A DNA stretch of 64,000 nt from the NCBI GenBank assembly GCA_902519235.1, contig CABYJE010000001.1, positions 62,001-126,000 of the forward strand, given 5' to 3'. The notes below the pieces were generated by a model. The model searched no databases. It was not told the origin of the DNA and worked only from the letters and a program-made list of their open reading frames with translations. Positions 43,955 to 53,177 of this stretch are shown piece by piece. Position numbers and translations under genes: made by a program. Origin of the DNA: an uncultured Prochlorococcus sp. (GTDB lineage Bacteria; Cyanobacteriota; Cyanobacteriia; PCC-6307; Cyanobiaceae). Every line of letters starts with the position of its first letter. Positions within the stretch are counted from its first letter, which is position 1.

Positions 43955-45247
43955 TTAAGTAGATAAAGGAAGTAGAGAATCCTTTGAAATTAATTTTTCC
44001 TCTAATAATTCAGATAATAATCGAATTAATGCAATTTTGATGTGAGCTATGTGAAAACCACCTTGAACAAAAATATTGTAAGGATCTCTTAGAGGAGCAT
44101 CAGCAGAAAATTCACTTGTACTACCTTCAATAAATGTACCTCCTGCCATTAATAATTTTGAATCATATCCATCCATTGATGATGGAACAACATTTAGAAA
44201 AGAATCTACTGGTGAAGAATTTTGAAAAGATTGACAAACTTTTTGTACCAAATCAGGATTATTCAATCTTACTGACTGAATAAGATCAGATCTATAAGTT
44301 GCTGGCTCTGGTAAAACCTTAAATCCCAAATTTTTAAAGACTGCTGCAACCATATCAGCACCTTTTAGTGATTCGTGAACAATTTGTGGTGCTAAAAACA
44401 AACCCTGCAAAATTAATCTTCCTAGTCCAAAATTTATTCCTGCAGAAGAACCAATACCTGGTGAGGTCAATCTAGAACATGCCATCTCAACTAACTCTGC
44501 ATCTCCTGCAACGTACCCACCAGTAGGAACGATTGTTCCTCCCAAATTTTTAATCAATGATCCAGCAATTATATTTGCCCCTTTAGAAATTGGTTCACTA
44601 TCTTCAACAAGCTCCCCATAACAGTTATCGACAAAACATATACAATTAGGATCAAGAGAATGAATAAGACTGCAAATTTTCTCTATCTGATGATTCGTAA
44701 GAGACTTTCTCCAACTATATCCACAACTTTTTTGTATGAATACTAATTTGCAGGAATTTTCTTCAAAAGAATGAACAATTTTTTCTTCAAAAGAATCAAA
44801 ATTCTCGCAGATATTTATTTGCTTATATTCAATGTCAAAATCTTTAAGTGAGCCTTTTCCTCCTCCCCTTATTCCTATGACTTCTTCTAACGTATCATAT
44901 GGTTGTCCTGTAAGAGATAACATTACATCTCCAGGTCGGAGAATTCCAAATAAGACAGAACTTATTGCATGCGTTCCACTTACAAATTGCATCCTGACAG
45001 CAGCCTTTTCAGCAAGAAACAATCTTGCAAAAACCGCATCAATTTTTTCTCTAGATATATCATCATGACCACTACCAGATGATTGATTGAAATGACTAGT
45101 AGAAACTTTTTCTTCATTAAAAATTGTCAAAATATTTTCTAATTTCTGGAAAACTTGATTGGACCTTTCTTGGAAAACTTTACTTAAACTCTCTTCAGCA
45201 GAAAGAACAGCGTTTTCAGCCAGTTTTAAGTTATTGTCAAGAGTCAT
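43955..45247 (-). CDS. PLP enzyme, 'aluminium resistance'/methionine gamma-lyase-like
   Basis: Fold-type I PLP protein of 430 aa belonging to the family often labelled aluminium resistance protein or methionine gamma-lyase-like. Features: QFVSGTHAISSVLFGILRPGD, SLTGQPYDTLEEVIGIRG, CFVDNCYGELVEDSEP (PLP ring contact Asp), IAGSLIKNLGGTIVPTGGYVAG with the candidate PLP lysine, and GGTFIEGSTSEFSAD. The substrate is unproven; a C-S lyase role is a reasonable guess. It lies between an HTH-like gene (stop adjoining its ATG) and gcvH. Confidence 0.85.
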   Translation of the reverse strand: MTLDNNLKLAENAVLSAEESLSKVFQERSNQVFQKLENILTIFNEEKVSTSHFNQSSGSGHDDISREKIDAVFARLFLAEKAAVRMQFVSGTHAISSVLFGILRPGDVMLSLTGQPYDTLEEVIGIRGGGKGSLKDFDIEYKQINICENFDSFEEKIVHSFEENSCKLVFIQKSCGYSWRKSLTNHQIEKICSLIHSLDPNCICFVDNCYGELVEDSEPISKGANIIAGSLIKNLGGTIVPTGGYVAGDAELVEMACSRLTSPGIGSSAGINFGLGRLILQGLFLAPQIVHESLKGADMVAAVFKNLGFKVLPEPATYRSDLIQSVRLNNPDLVQKVCQSFQNSSPVDSFLNVVPSSMDGYDSKLLMAGGTFIEGSTSEFSADAPLRDPYNIFVQGGFHIAHIKIALIRLLSELLEEKLISKDSLLPLST

Positions 45248-45961
45248 TTATTTTGAAAATTCATTTTTTTCAGAAGCTAAATTTCTTAATTCTGCGAGGA
45301 AAGCATTAGGTCCCTTACCCTGAAAATAAGAAAGTTTTTTTGAAGCCTCATATAAATCAAGAAGTTCTCCATCTAATTCTTCCGCCGTATAATCTCTAAT
45401 TCCTGCAATTACCTCAGCAAAACGTTCTCTACGGGCAGATTTATTGACGGCGTAGGCTTCCATTACCTGAATTTTGCATGATCTCCAAGCCTTATTCTGA
45501 CAAAAATGCACTGAAAGAGCATCGCTTAAAGCAGAAGCTTCTTCATCTTCTATGTACCAGTCAAAAGATGAGGGTAGAGGTTTTAATCCTGAAAATATCT
45601 CGAACAACTCCCCGGCCGACAATGGATTACCAGAATCATTTTTTAGGGGTAATGCAGATTCTTCCAAAGATTTCCATAACTCTGGGTAATCACTTTCAAA
45701 ACGATCCCTGATTTTTTCAATACCTTGATCAAGAATCGTATTAACTTGAGCTAAAGCAAGAAAAACTTCAGGACCTGGCGAAGATAACTTCCCATTCCTA
45801 AGATTAGAAATTTGCGAATTATGGACTTTACCTAAATCAAGAACTTCTGAAAGTAATGGCAATATTCTGTGAGACCAACCATTTCTTTCATGCCAGAGGT
45901 GTATCAAATGAGCCATAGCCCTTCGACCTCTAGATAATTTATCGCGATATCCGAGACTCAC
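45248..45961 (-). CDS. HTH-like protein of unknown function
   Basis: Protein of 237 aa, not recognised as a named family. The first about 75 residues resemble an XRE-type helix-turn-helix: HERNGWSHRILPLLSEVLDLGKV, then NSQISNLRNGKLSSPGPEVFLALAQVN, which fits the recognition helix and following helix. The rest is acidic and helical (LEESALPLKND, ALSDALSVHFCQN). GTG start at 45961, or possibly the internal ATG at codon 16 (45916). It abuts the PLP-enzyme gene, and two similar 16-bp palindromes lie just upstream, between it and desC. Confidence 0.7.
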   Translation of the reverse strand: MSLGYRDKLSRGRRAMAHLIHLWHERNGWSHRILPLLSEVLDLGKVHNSQISNLRNGKLSSPGPEVFLALAQVNTILDQGIEKIRDRFESDYPELWKSLEESALPLKNDSGNPLSAGELFEIFSGLKPLPSSFDWYIEDEEASALSDALSVHFCQNKAWRSCKIQVMEAYAVNKSARRERFAEVIAGIRDYTAEELDGELLDLYEASKKLSYFQGKGPNAFLAELRNLASEKNEFSK

Positions 45962-45962
45962 A

Positions 45963-46007
45963 GATAATTAAACTTATCAATAGTATAGTATGATAATATT
46001 ACATATC
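45963..46007. promoter_or_regulatory. Pair of 16-bp imperfect palindromes, candidate operator
   Basis: GATAATTAAACTTATC (45963-45978) and GATAATATTACATATC (45992-46007) match at 12 of 16 positions and lie 29 bp apart. Each is an imperfect GATA...TATC palindrome. They fill the 75-base gap between the HTH-like gene and desC, with -10-like AGTATA/TATACT sequence between them. Confidence 0.4.
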
Positions 46008-46036
46008 GGTAATTTTGAAAATAGTATTTCAATATC

Positions 46037-46975
46037 ATGAATTCAGTAATTTTCCAAGAAACAGCAAAATTAAAAAAACCTGTTCCAGCTGAAAAAGTTA
46101 TAGAACTCTCAGAAAAATTACTGGAACCTTCCAGTCATTCAAAAAGATATCCTCCAAGACTACATAAAACGTGGGGAACAATAGTTTTTATGGTTGCAAT
46201 TCATATTCTTTCTCTTGTAGCTATACAACCGAAATTTTGGAGTCTCCCTGCAGTCACTTCATTATTATTTTTTTACTGGGTAACTGCTTGTTTAGGAGTC
46301 ACCCTTGGATATCACAGATTGTTATCACACAGATCTTTCATTGTACCAAGATGGTTAGAAAGATTTTTTGCTACTTGTGGAGCCATAAGTTGCCAGCATG
46401 GACCTATTGATTGGGTAGGTTTACATAGGCATCACCACTCTTTTTCAGATACTGAAGTAGATCATCACAATAGTAAAAAGGGATTTTGGTGGAGTCATAT
46501 GGGCTGGATGTTTAAAGACGTAGAAGCGCTAAAAGCTGTTCCAAAACTAAGTGCAGATTTAATCAAGGATCCATACTATAGATTCTTAAATAAATATTTT
46601 TTATTATTACAAATTCCTATTGGACTTTCATTGTACGCAATAGGTCAAAAATTAGGAGTTGGAGGATGGGCTCTAGTCCTTTGGGGTATTCCATTGAGGC
46701 TTGTGGTTGTTTATCATGTAACTTGGCTAGTCAATTCTGCGACGCATTGTTGGGGTAAAGCACCATTTGAAAGTGGTGATTCATCTAAAAACAATGCATG
46801 GGTTGCTGCATTAACATTTGGAGAGGGTTGGCATAATAACCATCATGCATTTCCCAATTCGGCAAAACAAGGATTATTTAAAGGTCAGATAGACATAACA
46901 TGGGAACATATTAAGATTCTTGCGAAATTTGGTTTTGCAAAAAAAGTAAAGTTACCCTCTAGGTCTTATTATTAA
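46037..46975 (+). CDS. desC: Acyl-lipid delta-9 desaturase
   Basis: Membrane di-iron enzyme that introduces a double bond into membrane-lipid acyl chains, using reduced ferredoxin in cyanobacteria. The 312-aa protein has the three histidine boxes: HRLLSH (93-98), HRHHH (130-134) and HNNHH (about 270). Hydrophobic helices flank the first box (about 48-66 and 74-92) and lie around 190-235. Delta-9 specificity is inferred from the family and its short length. Confidence 0.92.
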   Translation: MNSVIFQETAKLKKPVPAEKVIELSEKLLEPSSHSKRYPPRLHKTWGTIVFMVAIHILSLVAIQPKFWSLPAVTSLLFFYWVTACLGVTLGYHRLLSHRSFIVPRWLERFFATCGAISCQHGPIDWVGLHRHHHSFSDTEVDHHNSKKGFWWSHMGWMFKDVEALKAVPKLSADLIKDPYYRFLNKYFLLLQIPIGLSLYAIGQKLGVGGWALVLWGIPLRLVVVYHVTWLVNSATHCWGKAPFESGDSSKNNAWVAALTFGEGWHNNHHAFPNSAKQGLFKGQIDITWEHIKILAKFGFAKKVKLPSRSYY

Positions 46976-46995
46976 CTATATTGTTCAATATTTTC

Positions 46996-47451
46996 ATGGC
47001 TAAAAGAGTACAAGTCGCATTAACTGAATCAATTGCATCACTAGGTAAAGAGGGAGATCTAGTTGATGTAGCACCAGGATACGCAAGAAATTTTCTATTA
47101 CCTTATGGCAAGGCAATGAATGTAACACCAGCGGTCCTTAAACAAATTGAGAGGAAGAAAGAAAAAGAAAAAATTGCTGCTGATAAATTAAAGCAAGAAG
47201 CTTTAGATTTCCAAACTGCATTATCTACAATAGGAAGGTTCACTATCAAAAAACAGGTTGGGGAAGATGGTGTCCTTTTTGGAACGGTTACCAATGGGGA
47301 TGTTGCCGAAGCGATAGAAGCGGCAACTAAAAAAGAAATTGATAGAAGAAACATTACTGTTCCTGATATTCATAATTTAGGTTCCTTTACTGCAAAAATA
47401 AAATTACATCCAGAAGTAAATGCAGAAGTAAATATTGAAGTAACAAGTTAA
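46996..47451 (+). CDS. rplI: 50S ribosomal protein L9
   Basis: Ribosomal protein with two domains joined by a long helix. The 151-aa protein starts [21 protein letters not shown], has [19 protein letters not shown], and [27 protein letters not shown] C-domain motifs. The frame is open from a TTG at 46981, but the ATG at 46996 matches the family start. It follows desC after 20 bases; dnaB follows, the common rplI-dnaB order. Confidence 0.96.
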   Translation: MAKRVQVALTESIASLGKEGDLVDVAPGYARNFLLPYGKAMNVTPAVLKQIERKKEKEKIAADKLKQEALDFQTALSTIGRFTIKKQVGEDGVLFGTVTNGDVAEAIEAATKKEIDRRNITVPDIHNLGSFTAKIKLHPEVNAEVNIEVTS

Positions 47452-47509
47452 TCAATTTGTTGCATTATTTTGAAAAGTAGCCAGAGTATATATCTAAGCA
47501 ATTAAAGAT

Positions 47510-48892
47510 ATGGTTTCCGTACCTTTTCCAAATAATGGGCAAAATAAAAATTTCAAAAAGGATTTTAATAGTGAAAACTCTGAGTTAGTACCTCCTCAAA
47601 ACGTTCAAGCAGAAGAAGCTGTTCTTGGGGGCATACTTCTTGATCCAGACGCAATAGGAAGAATTGCAGACTTAATTAAACCTGAAGCTTTTTATATAAA
47701 TGCCCATCAAGAGATTTATAGAACAGCATTAATGTTGCATACACAGGGTAAACCAACTGATTTAACGTCAATGAGTGCTTGGTTAGCAGATAATGGATCA
47801 CTAGAAAAAATTGGAGGAAACAGCAAACTGGTTGAACTAGTTGAAAATGTTTCCTCTACAGCTTCCATAGAACAAGTTGCTAATTTAATTAACGACAAAT
47901 TTATGAGAAGGCAGCTTATCAGATCTGGTAATGAAGTCGTTCAACTAGGTTTTGATCAAACTCAAGATACTAATGAAGTTCTAGATAAAGCAGAGCAAAA
48001 AATATTTGAAATCAGCCAAGAAAAACCTTCAAAAGGCCTGACTCAAGCAGCTGAAATCCTTACAAGTACTTTCAATGAAATAGAGTCAAGATCATTAGGT
48101 ACTTCAGTAGCTGGTATTCCAGTAAATTTCTACGACCTTGATGCGATGACTCAAGGTTTTCAAAGAAGTGATTTAATAATTGTTGCTGGAAGACCTTCAA
48201 TGGGAAAAACTTCAATAGTTCTTAATCTGGCAAAAAATGTGGCACAATCGCAAGATTTACCTGTATGTGTATTTAGCCTTGAAATGAGTAAAGAACAATT
48301 GACATATAGATTGCTCTCTATGGAAGTTGGAATCGAGAGTGGCAGGCTAAGAACAGGAAGATTACAGCAAGATGAATGGCCATTACTCGGAGAAGGTATC
48401 AATTCATTAGGTCAATTACCCATATTTATAGATGACAAGCCTAACTTAAGTGTTTTAGAGATAAGATCTCTGTGCAGAAGATTAATAGCTGAACAAAAAA
48501 AAGAACTTGGATTAATTGTGATTGATTACCTCCAGTTGATGGAAGGATCAACTCCTGATAATAGAGTGCAAGAACTTTCACGAATAACAAGAGGTCTTAA
48601 AAGCATGGCCAGAGAATTAAAAGTACCAGTAGTAGCTTTATCTCAGCTTAGTAGAGGGGTAGAGTCTAGAACAAATAAAAGACCAATGTTAAGCGATTTA
48701 AGAGAATCAGGATCTATTGAACAAGACGCGGATTTAGTATTAATGATTTACAGAGACGAATACTATAATCCAGAGACTGAAGATAGAGGAATTACAGAAA
48801 TCATTGTCACTAAACATAGAAATGGACCCGTAGGAACTGTTAAATTATTATTTGAACCTCAATTTACGAGATTTAGGAATTTAGCTAATTAA
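47510..48892 (+). CDS. dnaB: Replicative DNA helicase
   Basis: Hexameric 5'-3' helicase of the replication fork. The 460-aa protein has the N-terminal domain (PPQNVQAEEAVLGGILLDPDAI), a linker, and a RecA-like domain with Walker A GRPSMGKTS, VIDYLQLM, ALSQLSRGVESR and LRESGSIEQDAD. No intein is present, unlike in several other cyanobacteria. mnmG follows after 12 bases. Confidence 0.97.
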   Translation: MVSVPFPNNGQNKNFKKDFNSENSELVPPQNVQAEEAVLGGILLDPDAIGRIADLIKPEAFYINAHQEIYRTALMLHTQGKPTDLTSMSAWLADNGSLEKIGGNSKLVELVENVSSTASIEQVANLINDKFMRRQLIRSGNEVVQLGFDQTQDTNEVLDKAEQKIFEISQEKPSKGLTQAAEILTSTFNEIESRSLGTSVAGIPVNFYDLDAMTQGFQRSDLIIVAGRPSMGKTSIVLNLAKNVAQSQDLPVCVFSLEMSKEQLTYRLLSMEVGIESGRLRTGRLQQDEWPLLGEGINSLGQLPIFIDDKPNLSVLEIRSLCRRLIAEQKKELGLIVIDYLQLMEGSTPDNRVQELSRITRGLKSMARELKVPVVALSQLSRGVESRTNKRPMLSDLRESGSIEQDADLVLMIYRDEYYNPETEDRGITEIIVTKHRNGPVGTVKLLFEPQFTRFRNLAN

Positions 48893-48904
48893 ATCGATCC
48901 TAAG

Positions 48905-50893
48905 ATGCAAGATCATCACTCAACAAATGAATCTTTTGATGTCATCGTTATTGGTGGAGGACATGCAGGATGCGAAGCCGCTATAACAACAGCAAAATTA
49001 GGATTTTCTACGGCCTTATTTACAATCAATTTAGATAGGATTGCCTGGCAACCTTGCAACCCTGCTGTTGGCGGCCCAGCAAAAAGTCAGTTGGTACATG
49101 AAGTTGATGCATTAGGTGGAATTATTGGTAAATTAGCAGATGAGACAGCTATACAAAAAAGAATATTAAATGCAAGTAGAGGTCCAGCTGTATGGGCATT
49201 AAGAGCTCAGACAGATAAAAGAGAATACTCAAAAAAGATGATTGAAACACTACAAAATACAGATAATTTATCATTAAAAGAAGCAATGATTACTGAACTA
49301 GATATAGGAAAAACTGAAGAAATTGGATTGAACTCAAAAAAAATCGTAAAAAAAAGAATAAAGGGTGTAAGGACTTTCTTTGGTAGTTATTATTCAGCAA
49401 GATCAGTTATCATCACAGCTGGTACGTTCTTAGAAGGAAGAATATGGATAGGAAATAAATCAATGTCAGCTGGTAGATCGGGCGAACAAGCAGCAAAAGG
49501 TCTTACTCAAAATTTACACGAAATTGGTATCAAAACAGAACGTTTAAAAACAGGAACTCCAGCAAGAGTTGATAAAAGAAGTATCATTTTTGATGAATTA
49601 GATATTCAACCAAGTACTGCAGCAGATAAATATTTTTCGTTTGATCCAGATATCAAAAATAATATGCCCCAAGTTAGTTGTCATATCACAAGAACAACTA
49701 CCAAAACACATCAACTAATTCGAGACAATTTACATTTAACTCCCATATACGGCGGTTTTATTGATAGTAAGGGGCCAAGATATTGTCCATCGATTGAAGA
49801 TAAAATCGTTAAATTTGCTGATAAAGAATCACATCAAATTTTCTTAGAACCAGAAGGAATTAATACCCCTGAAATATATGTTCAAGGATTCTCTACAGGT
49901 TTACCTGAAAGTATTCAACTAGAACTTCTAAGAACCTTACCTGGATTGAATGAATGTAAAATGTTGCGACCAGCTTATGCTGTCGAGTATGACTATATAC
50001 CTGCAACACAACTCCAAACATCACTCGAAACGAAAGAAATTGAATATTTATTTAGCGCTGGACAAATTAATGGAACTACTGGTTATGAAGAAGCCGCAGC
50101 ACAAGGATTAGTAGCCGGAGTCAATGCGACAAGAAAACTAAACAAAAAAGATCCAATAATCTTCACTAGAGAAAGCAGCTATATAGGAACAATGATAAAT
50201 GATTTAATTACCAAAGATCTCAAAGAACCATATAGAGTTCTTACTAGTAGGAGTGAATACAGATTGACCTTGAGAGGAGATAATGCAGATAGGCGATTAA
50301 CCCCATTAGGTTATGAAATAGGGCTAATTGATGAGAAAAGATGGTGGGTCTATCAAGAAAAAATGAAACTCCTTGAAGAAGAGAAATTAAGATTAAAAAA
50401 CACTCGTTTAAAAAACACGGATGAAATATCAAAAAAACTAGAATTAGCCACAGGATCAAAAATCAAAGGTTCAACAACTTTGAAAGAACTCTTAAAAAGA
50501 CCAAACTTTCATTATTCAGATTTAATTAAATATAATTTGACTGAAAAAAATATAGCTTCTTCAATACAAGAAGGTGTTGAAATAGATATTAAATACGAGG
50601 GTTATCTTAAAAGACAAAAAAACAACATTGAACAAATAAATCGTCAAAGCTGTAAATCTCTGCCTCAAGAAATAAATTACGAAAAGATAGATACATTATC
50701 TTTAGAAGCTAGAGAAAATTTGAATAAGATAAAGCCAAAAAATTTTGGTGATGCTTCAAAAATTCCTGGGGTTAGCAAAGCTGATTTAACTGCTTTACTT
50801 GTTTGGCTAAAAATAAGAGAGATAAAAAAAGATAAGGCAAATATTTTTGCTAAAAAAAGTTATCATCTTAAAAGCACTCCTTCAGAGCACTGA
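48905..50893 (+). CDS. mnmG: tRNA uridine-34 carboxymethylaminomethyl synthase subunit
   Basis: FAD protein that with MnmE modifies the wobble uridine of several tRNAs. The 662-aa protein has the FAD motif [15 protein letters not shown], the conserved [30 protein letters not shown]-type [19 protein letters not shown], and [18 protein letters not shown]. Also called gidA. The helical C-domain ends with [17 protein letters not shown]. The chorismate lyase-like gene follows after 59 bases. Confidence 0.96.
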   Translation: MQDHHSTNESFDVIVIGGGHAGCEAAITTAKLGFSTALFTINLDRIAWQPCNPAVGGPAKSQLVHEVDALGGIIGKLADETAIQKRILNASRGPAVWALRAQTDKREYSKKMIETLQNTDNLSLKEAMITELDIGKTEEIGLNSKKIVKKRIKGVRTFFGSYYSARSVIITAGTFLEGRIWIGNKSMSAGRSGEQAAKGLTQNLHEIGIKTERLKTGTPARVDKRSIIFDELDIQPSTAADKYFSFDPDIKNNMPQVSCHITRTTTKTHQLIRDNLHLTPIYGGFIDSKGPRYCPSIEDKIVKFADKESHQIFLEPEGINTPEIYVQGFSTGLPESIQLELLRTLPGLNECKMLRPAYAVEYDYIPATQLQTSLETKEIEYLFSAGQINGTTGYEEAAAQGLVAGVNATRKLNKKDPIIFTRESSYIGTMINDLITKDLKEPYRVLTSRSEYRLTLRGDNADRRLTPLGYEIGLIDEKRWWVYQEKMKLLEEEKLRLKNTRLKNTDEISKKLELATGSKIKGSTTLKELLKRPNFHYSDLIKYNLTEKNIASSIQEGVEIDIKYEGYLKRQKNNIEQINRQSCKSLPQEINYEKIDTLSLEARENLNKIKPKNFGDASKIPGVSKADLTALLVWLKIREIKKDKANIFAKKSYHLKSTPSEH

Positions 50894-50952
50894 ATAATAA
50901 ACTTTTTAACTCTCCAAAAATTTTATGGGAAGAAAAAGCCTCTAATTTTTTA

Positions 50953-51495
50953 GTGAAGAATTCACTACCAAATATATCTGGTCCATGGAAATTAATGCTG
51001 CTTGGGGATGGAAGTCCAACTAGACATCTGCAACTTTTAACTAATCAAGAGACAAAAATTAAATTAATTTCAATGCAATTAGATCCTCTATCCACTCAAG
51101 AAGGCCCTACAGAATTGAATCAGTTAAATGGCCCTTTAATTAGAAGACAAGTATGGATCAAAAGCAATAATAAAAACCTAGCATGGGCAGAAAGTTGGTG
51201 GAATGCAGATCAAGTGAGTGAAAATTTAAAAGCCAAAGAAGAGCCAATTTGGAAGAATTTAACACAAGACAGATCAGAATTATTTAGAGAAGTTGATTGT
51301 ATTTCACTTGTCAATGCAAAATGGTTAGAAGATCAATTTTGCTTTAAAGGTCCATTCTGGTCAAGAAATTACAGATTTTTTCGAAACAAAAAACCCTTGA
51401 CAATTATAAGGGAAGTTTTCAACCCAAATTTAGAAACTTTACTGGGGTATTCAGGAATTAAAGAATTTAGCAAACTATACTCTTCTTCTTCTTGA
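50953..51495 (+). CDS. Ycf21/UbiC-like chorismate lyase
   Basis: Probable chorismate-pyruvate lyase making 4-hydroxybenzoate, the ring precursor of plastoquinone in cyanobacteria. The 180-aa protein fits the Ycf21/DUF98 pattern: GPWKLMLLGDGSPTRHLQLL, IRRQVWIK, ELFREVDCI, and WSRNYRFFRNKKPLTIIREVF, where the Glu of REVF aligns by eye with the catalytic Glu of UbiC. GTG start at 50953. Its last 21 bases overlap the convergent unknown gene; a (TCT)4 run there encodes SSSS on this strand and RRRR on the other. Confidence 0.82.
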   Translation: MKNSLPNISGPWKLMLLGDGSPTRHLQLLTNQETKIKLISMQLDPLSTQEGPTELNQLNGPLIRRQVWIKSNNKNLAWAESWWNADQVSENLKAKEEPIWKNLTQDRSELFREVDCISLVNAKWLEDQFCFKGPFWSRNYRFFRNKKPLTIIREVFNPNLETLLGYSGIKEFSKLYSSSS

Positions 51496-52038
51496 TCTGG
51501 GAAGATTTCTTGATTTTGATTGAATTTGTTGGATTGATTGATCTCTCGAAGTATTATTCTCATTTTCTGAAGCTCTTTGCCATCTTTCAACTTTGAAATC
51601 CATTTCATCTGGCCAATCTTCGTCCTTACTCTCTTTCATATAAGGTAATTTTTTTTGCTCAGTTTTCTGTAAATTTTTTGGTTGCCTTAAAGATATTGCT
51701 TCTAAAGGTCTTTTTGAATGGTGTGTAGCAGATTCATAAGAATTTGATTCTCTGGAAAATGTCTTAATATCGCTTTGATCATCGTAAAAATTCTCATCAT
51801 TCCAATCATCATTTTCTTCATCAAAAAATAAATCCACTTTTTCAGAAACCCATCTTCCCACTTTTTTCACACTCTTACTTGTGATTCCTTGAAAATCTGA
51901 GTTCCTTCTTTTACCTGGCCTAGCACCAGATACTCCATCAACGAATTGTCTTCCAGTTTCAAAAATTTTATCAACTTGTTTATCAACAATATTTCTATCA
52001 AAACTATTTCTAAGATTTCTAATTCTTCTTGAATCCAT
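51475..52038 (-). CDS. Charged, low-complexity protein, unknown
   Basis: Protein of 187 aa that I do not recognise. It begins MDSRRIRNLRNSFDRNIVDKQVD, followed by RQFVDGVSGARPGKRRN and KSVKKVGRWVSEKVDLFFDEE. The middle is acidic (DDWNDENFYDDQSD) and the end polar and basic (SKSRNLPRSRRRRV). No membrane helix or signal peptide is seen. The C-terminal two-thirds is probably disordered. The overlap with the convergent chorismate lyase-like gene is in its last codons. Confidence 0.65.
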   Translation of the reverse strand: MDSRRIRNLRNSFDRNIVDKQVDKIFETGRQFVDGVSGARPGKRRNSDFQGITSKSVKKVGRWVSEKVDLFFDEENDDWNDENFYDDQSDIKTFSRESNSYESATHHSKRPLEAISLRQPKNLQKTEQKKLPYMKESKDEDWPDEMDFKVERWQRASENENNTSRDQSIQQIQSKSRNLPRSRRRRV

Positions 52039-52122
52039 AAATTATTATTCTTTTTAAAATATAAATTACATTAAAAAAATAAATAATTCCAAAGATAGAA
52101 ACAAAAACACATCTAATTATTT

Positions 52123-52650
52123 CTAATCAAACAAAATTAAACACTTTTTATTCCATGATCCATTAAAGAAATTTACACAACATTTTTTACAGGCTATATT
52201 CTTTATTCTTTTTCTATAAAAAAATTTCTCACCACAATGTTGACAAGTTCCTATATATTTTAATTCTCTCCTTTCTATAGGAAATGAGTGCCTCACAGCA
52301 ATTTGAAAATTCTTCTCTTTTGAATTAATTTCATTCATCTTTTCTAGGAAATTTGGACCATGTATCTCATTTTTCTTTAATATCCTATCTACCCATGCAT
52401 GAATCATTTCATGACATAAAGTACTATTTATTTCACTAGTGGATAATTTACTCAAGATAGGTTTTGATAAGATAATTTCAGAATCAATAAAACCATTAAT
52501 ACGTTTTCTTTTATAAAAACCAGCAGTAGTTTTTAATCTATTATCACTCCATCTAACTTTTACTAAAGGGTGATTATTTATCGTTAAAGAATTTTCAAAA
52601 TATTGGCTATTAAATCTATGAAATAAGGGTAAAAGAGGAATTACAGGCAT
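52123..52650 (-). CDS. SprT-like zinc metalloprotease
   Basis: Protein of 175 aa with the SprT-like pattern. The zinc motif HEMIHAWVD (HExxH) is followed by a third His in HGPNF, and a C-terminal zinc ribbon has CQHCGE then CKKCC. N-terminal FNSQYFENSL is the usual lead helix. Eukaryotic Spartan relatives degrade DNA-protein crosslinks; the bacterial role is not settled. It is divergent from the anchored NTF2-like gene and close to a DNA ligase. Confidence 0.85.
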   Translation of the reverse strand: MPVIPLLPLFHRFNSQYFENSLTINNHPLVKVRWSDNRLKTTAGFYKRKRINGFIDSEIILSKPILSKLSTSEINSTLCHEMIHAWVDRILKKNEIHGPNFLEKMNEINSKEKNFQIAVRHSFPIERRELKYIGTCQHCGEKFFYRKRIKNIACKKCCVNFFNGSWNKKCLILFD

Positions 52651-52734
52651 TATGGATTAAAATTAGTATTATTTTGACAAAAAAAGCCATCAAAAACGAT
52701 TTCTTTTCTTAAAGTAATAAAAACTCAAACTAAC

Positions 52735-53154
52735 ATGGATGCAACACTAGTTAAAGATATCGGAATTAAAGCATTATTAGTTGGCGGAGCTGTACTAGTT
52801 TCTTTTTGGACTTTTAATGCAGTCAAATTAGTTATAAGCGCCAGAGGAATTAATCCATTAGTAAGAAAGTTTTTCGATCAAATAGCTGCTGGGAGAATTG
52901 ATGCAGCTTATGGTTTGACTACAAAAACTTATAAAACTCATGTAAAACGACAAGACTTTCTTAAATTTTTAGCTAGTTTAAACCTCAATAAATACAGAAA
53001 TTTAAAATCAGGAAGACCTAGAGTCCAAGAAGATCAAATCATAATAACTTTGAATTTAAAATCAGAAGACAAACAAGATGAACTCCCATTAGATTTTACT
53101 TTTGCAAAAACTGACAATGATTGGAAAATAGACAGAATAGCTAAAGTGAATTAA
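52735..53154 (+). CDS. Membrane-anchored NTF2-like protein, unknown
   Basis: Protein of 139 aa with one N-terminal helix (about 10-33, GIKALLVGGAVLVSFWTFNAV), then a soluble domain of DUF4864/NTF2-like pattern: NPLVRKFFDQIAAGRIDAAY, TYKTHVKRQDFLKFLASL, IIITLNLKSEDKQDELPLDF and WKIDRI. No catalytic residues are evident. The ATP-dependent ligase follows 23 bases later on the same strand, so they are probably co-transcribed. Confidence 0.65.
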   Translation: MDATLVKDIGIKALLVGGAVLVSFWTFNAVKLVISARGINPLVRKFFDQIAAGRIDAAYGLTTKTYKTHVKRQDFLKFLASLNLNKYRNLKSGRPRVQEDQIIITLNLKSEDKQDELPLDFTFAKTDNDWKIDRIAKVN

Positions 53155-53177
53155 TAATTTCTTGAGAGGCAAAAGAA

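Noticed and set aside
47510..48892. Intein in DnaB
   Set aside because: The RecA-like motifs are contiguous and the protein is 460 aa, so there is no insertion.
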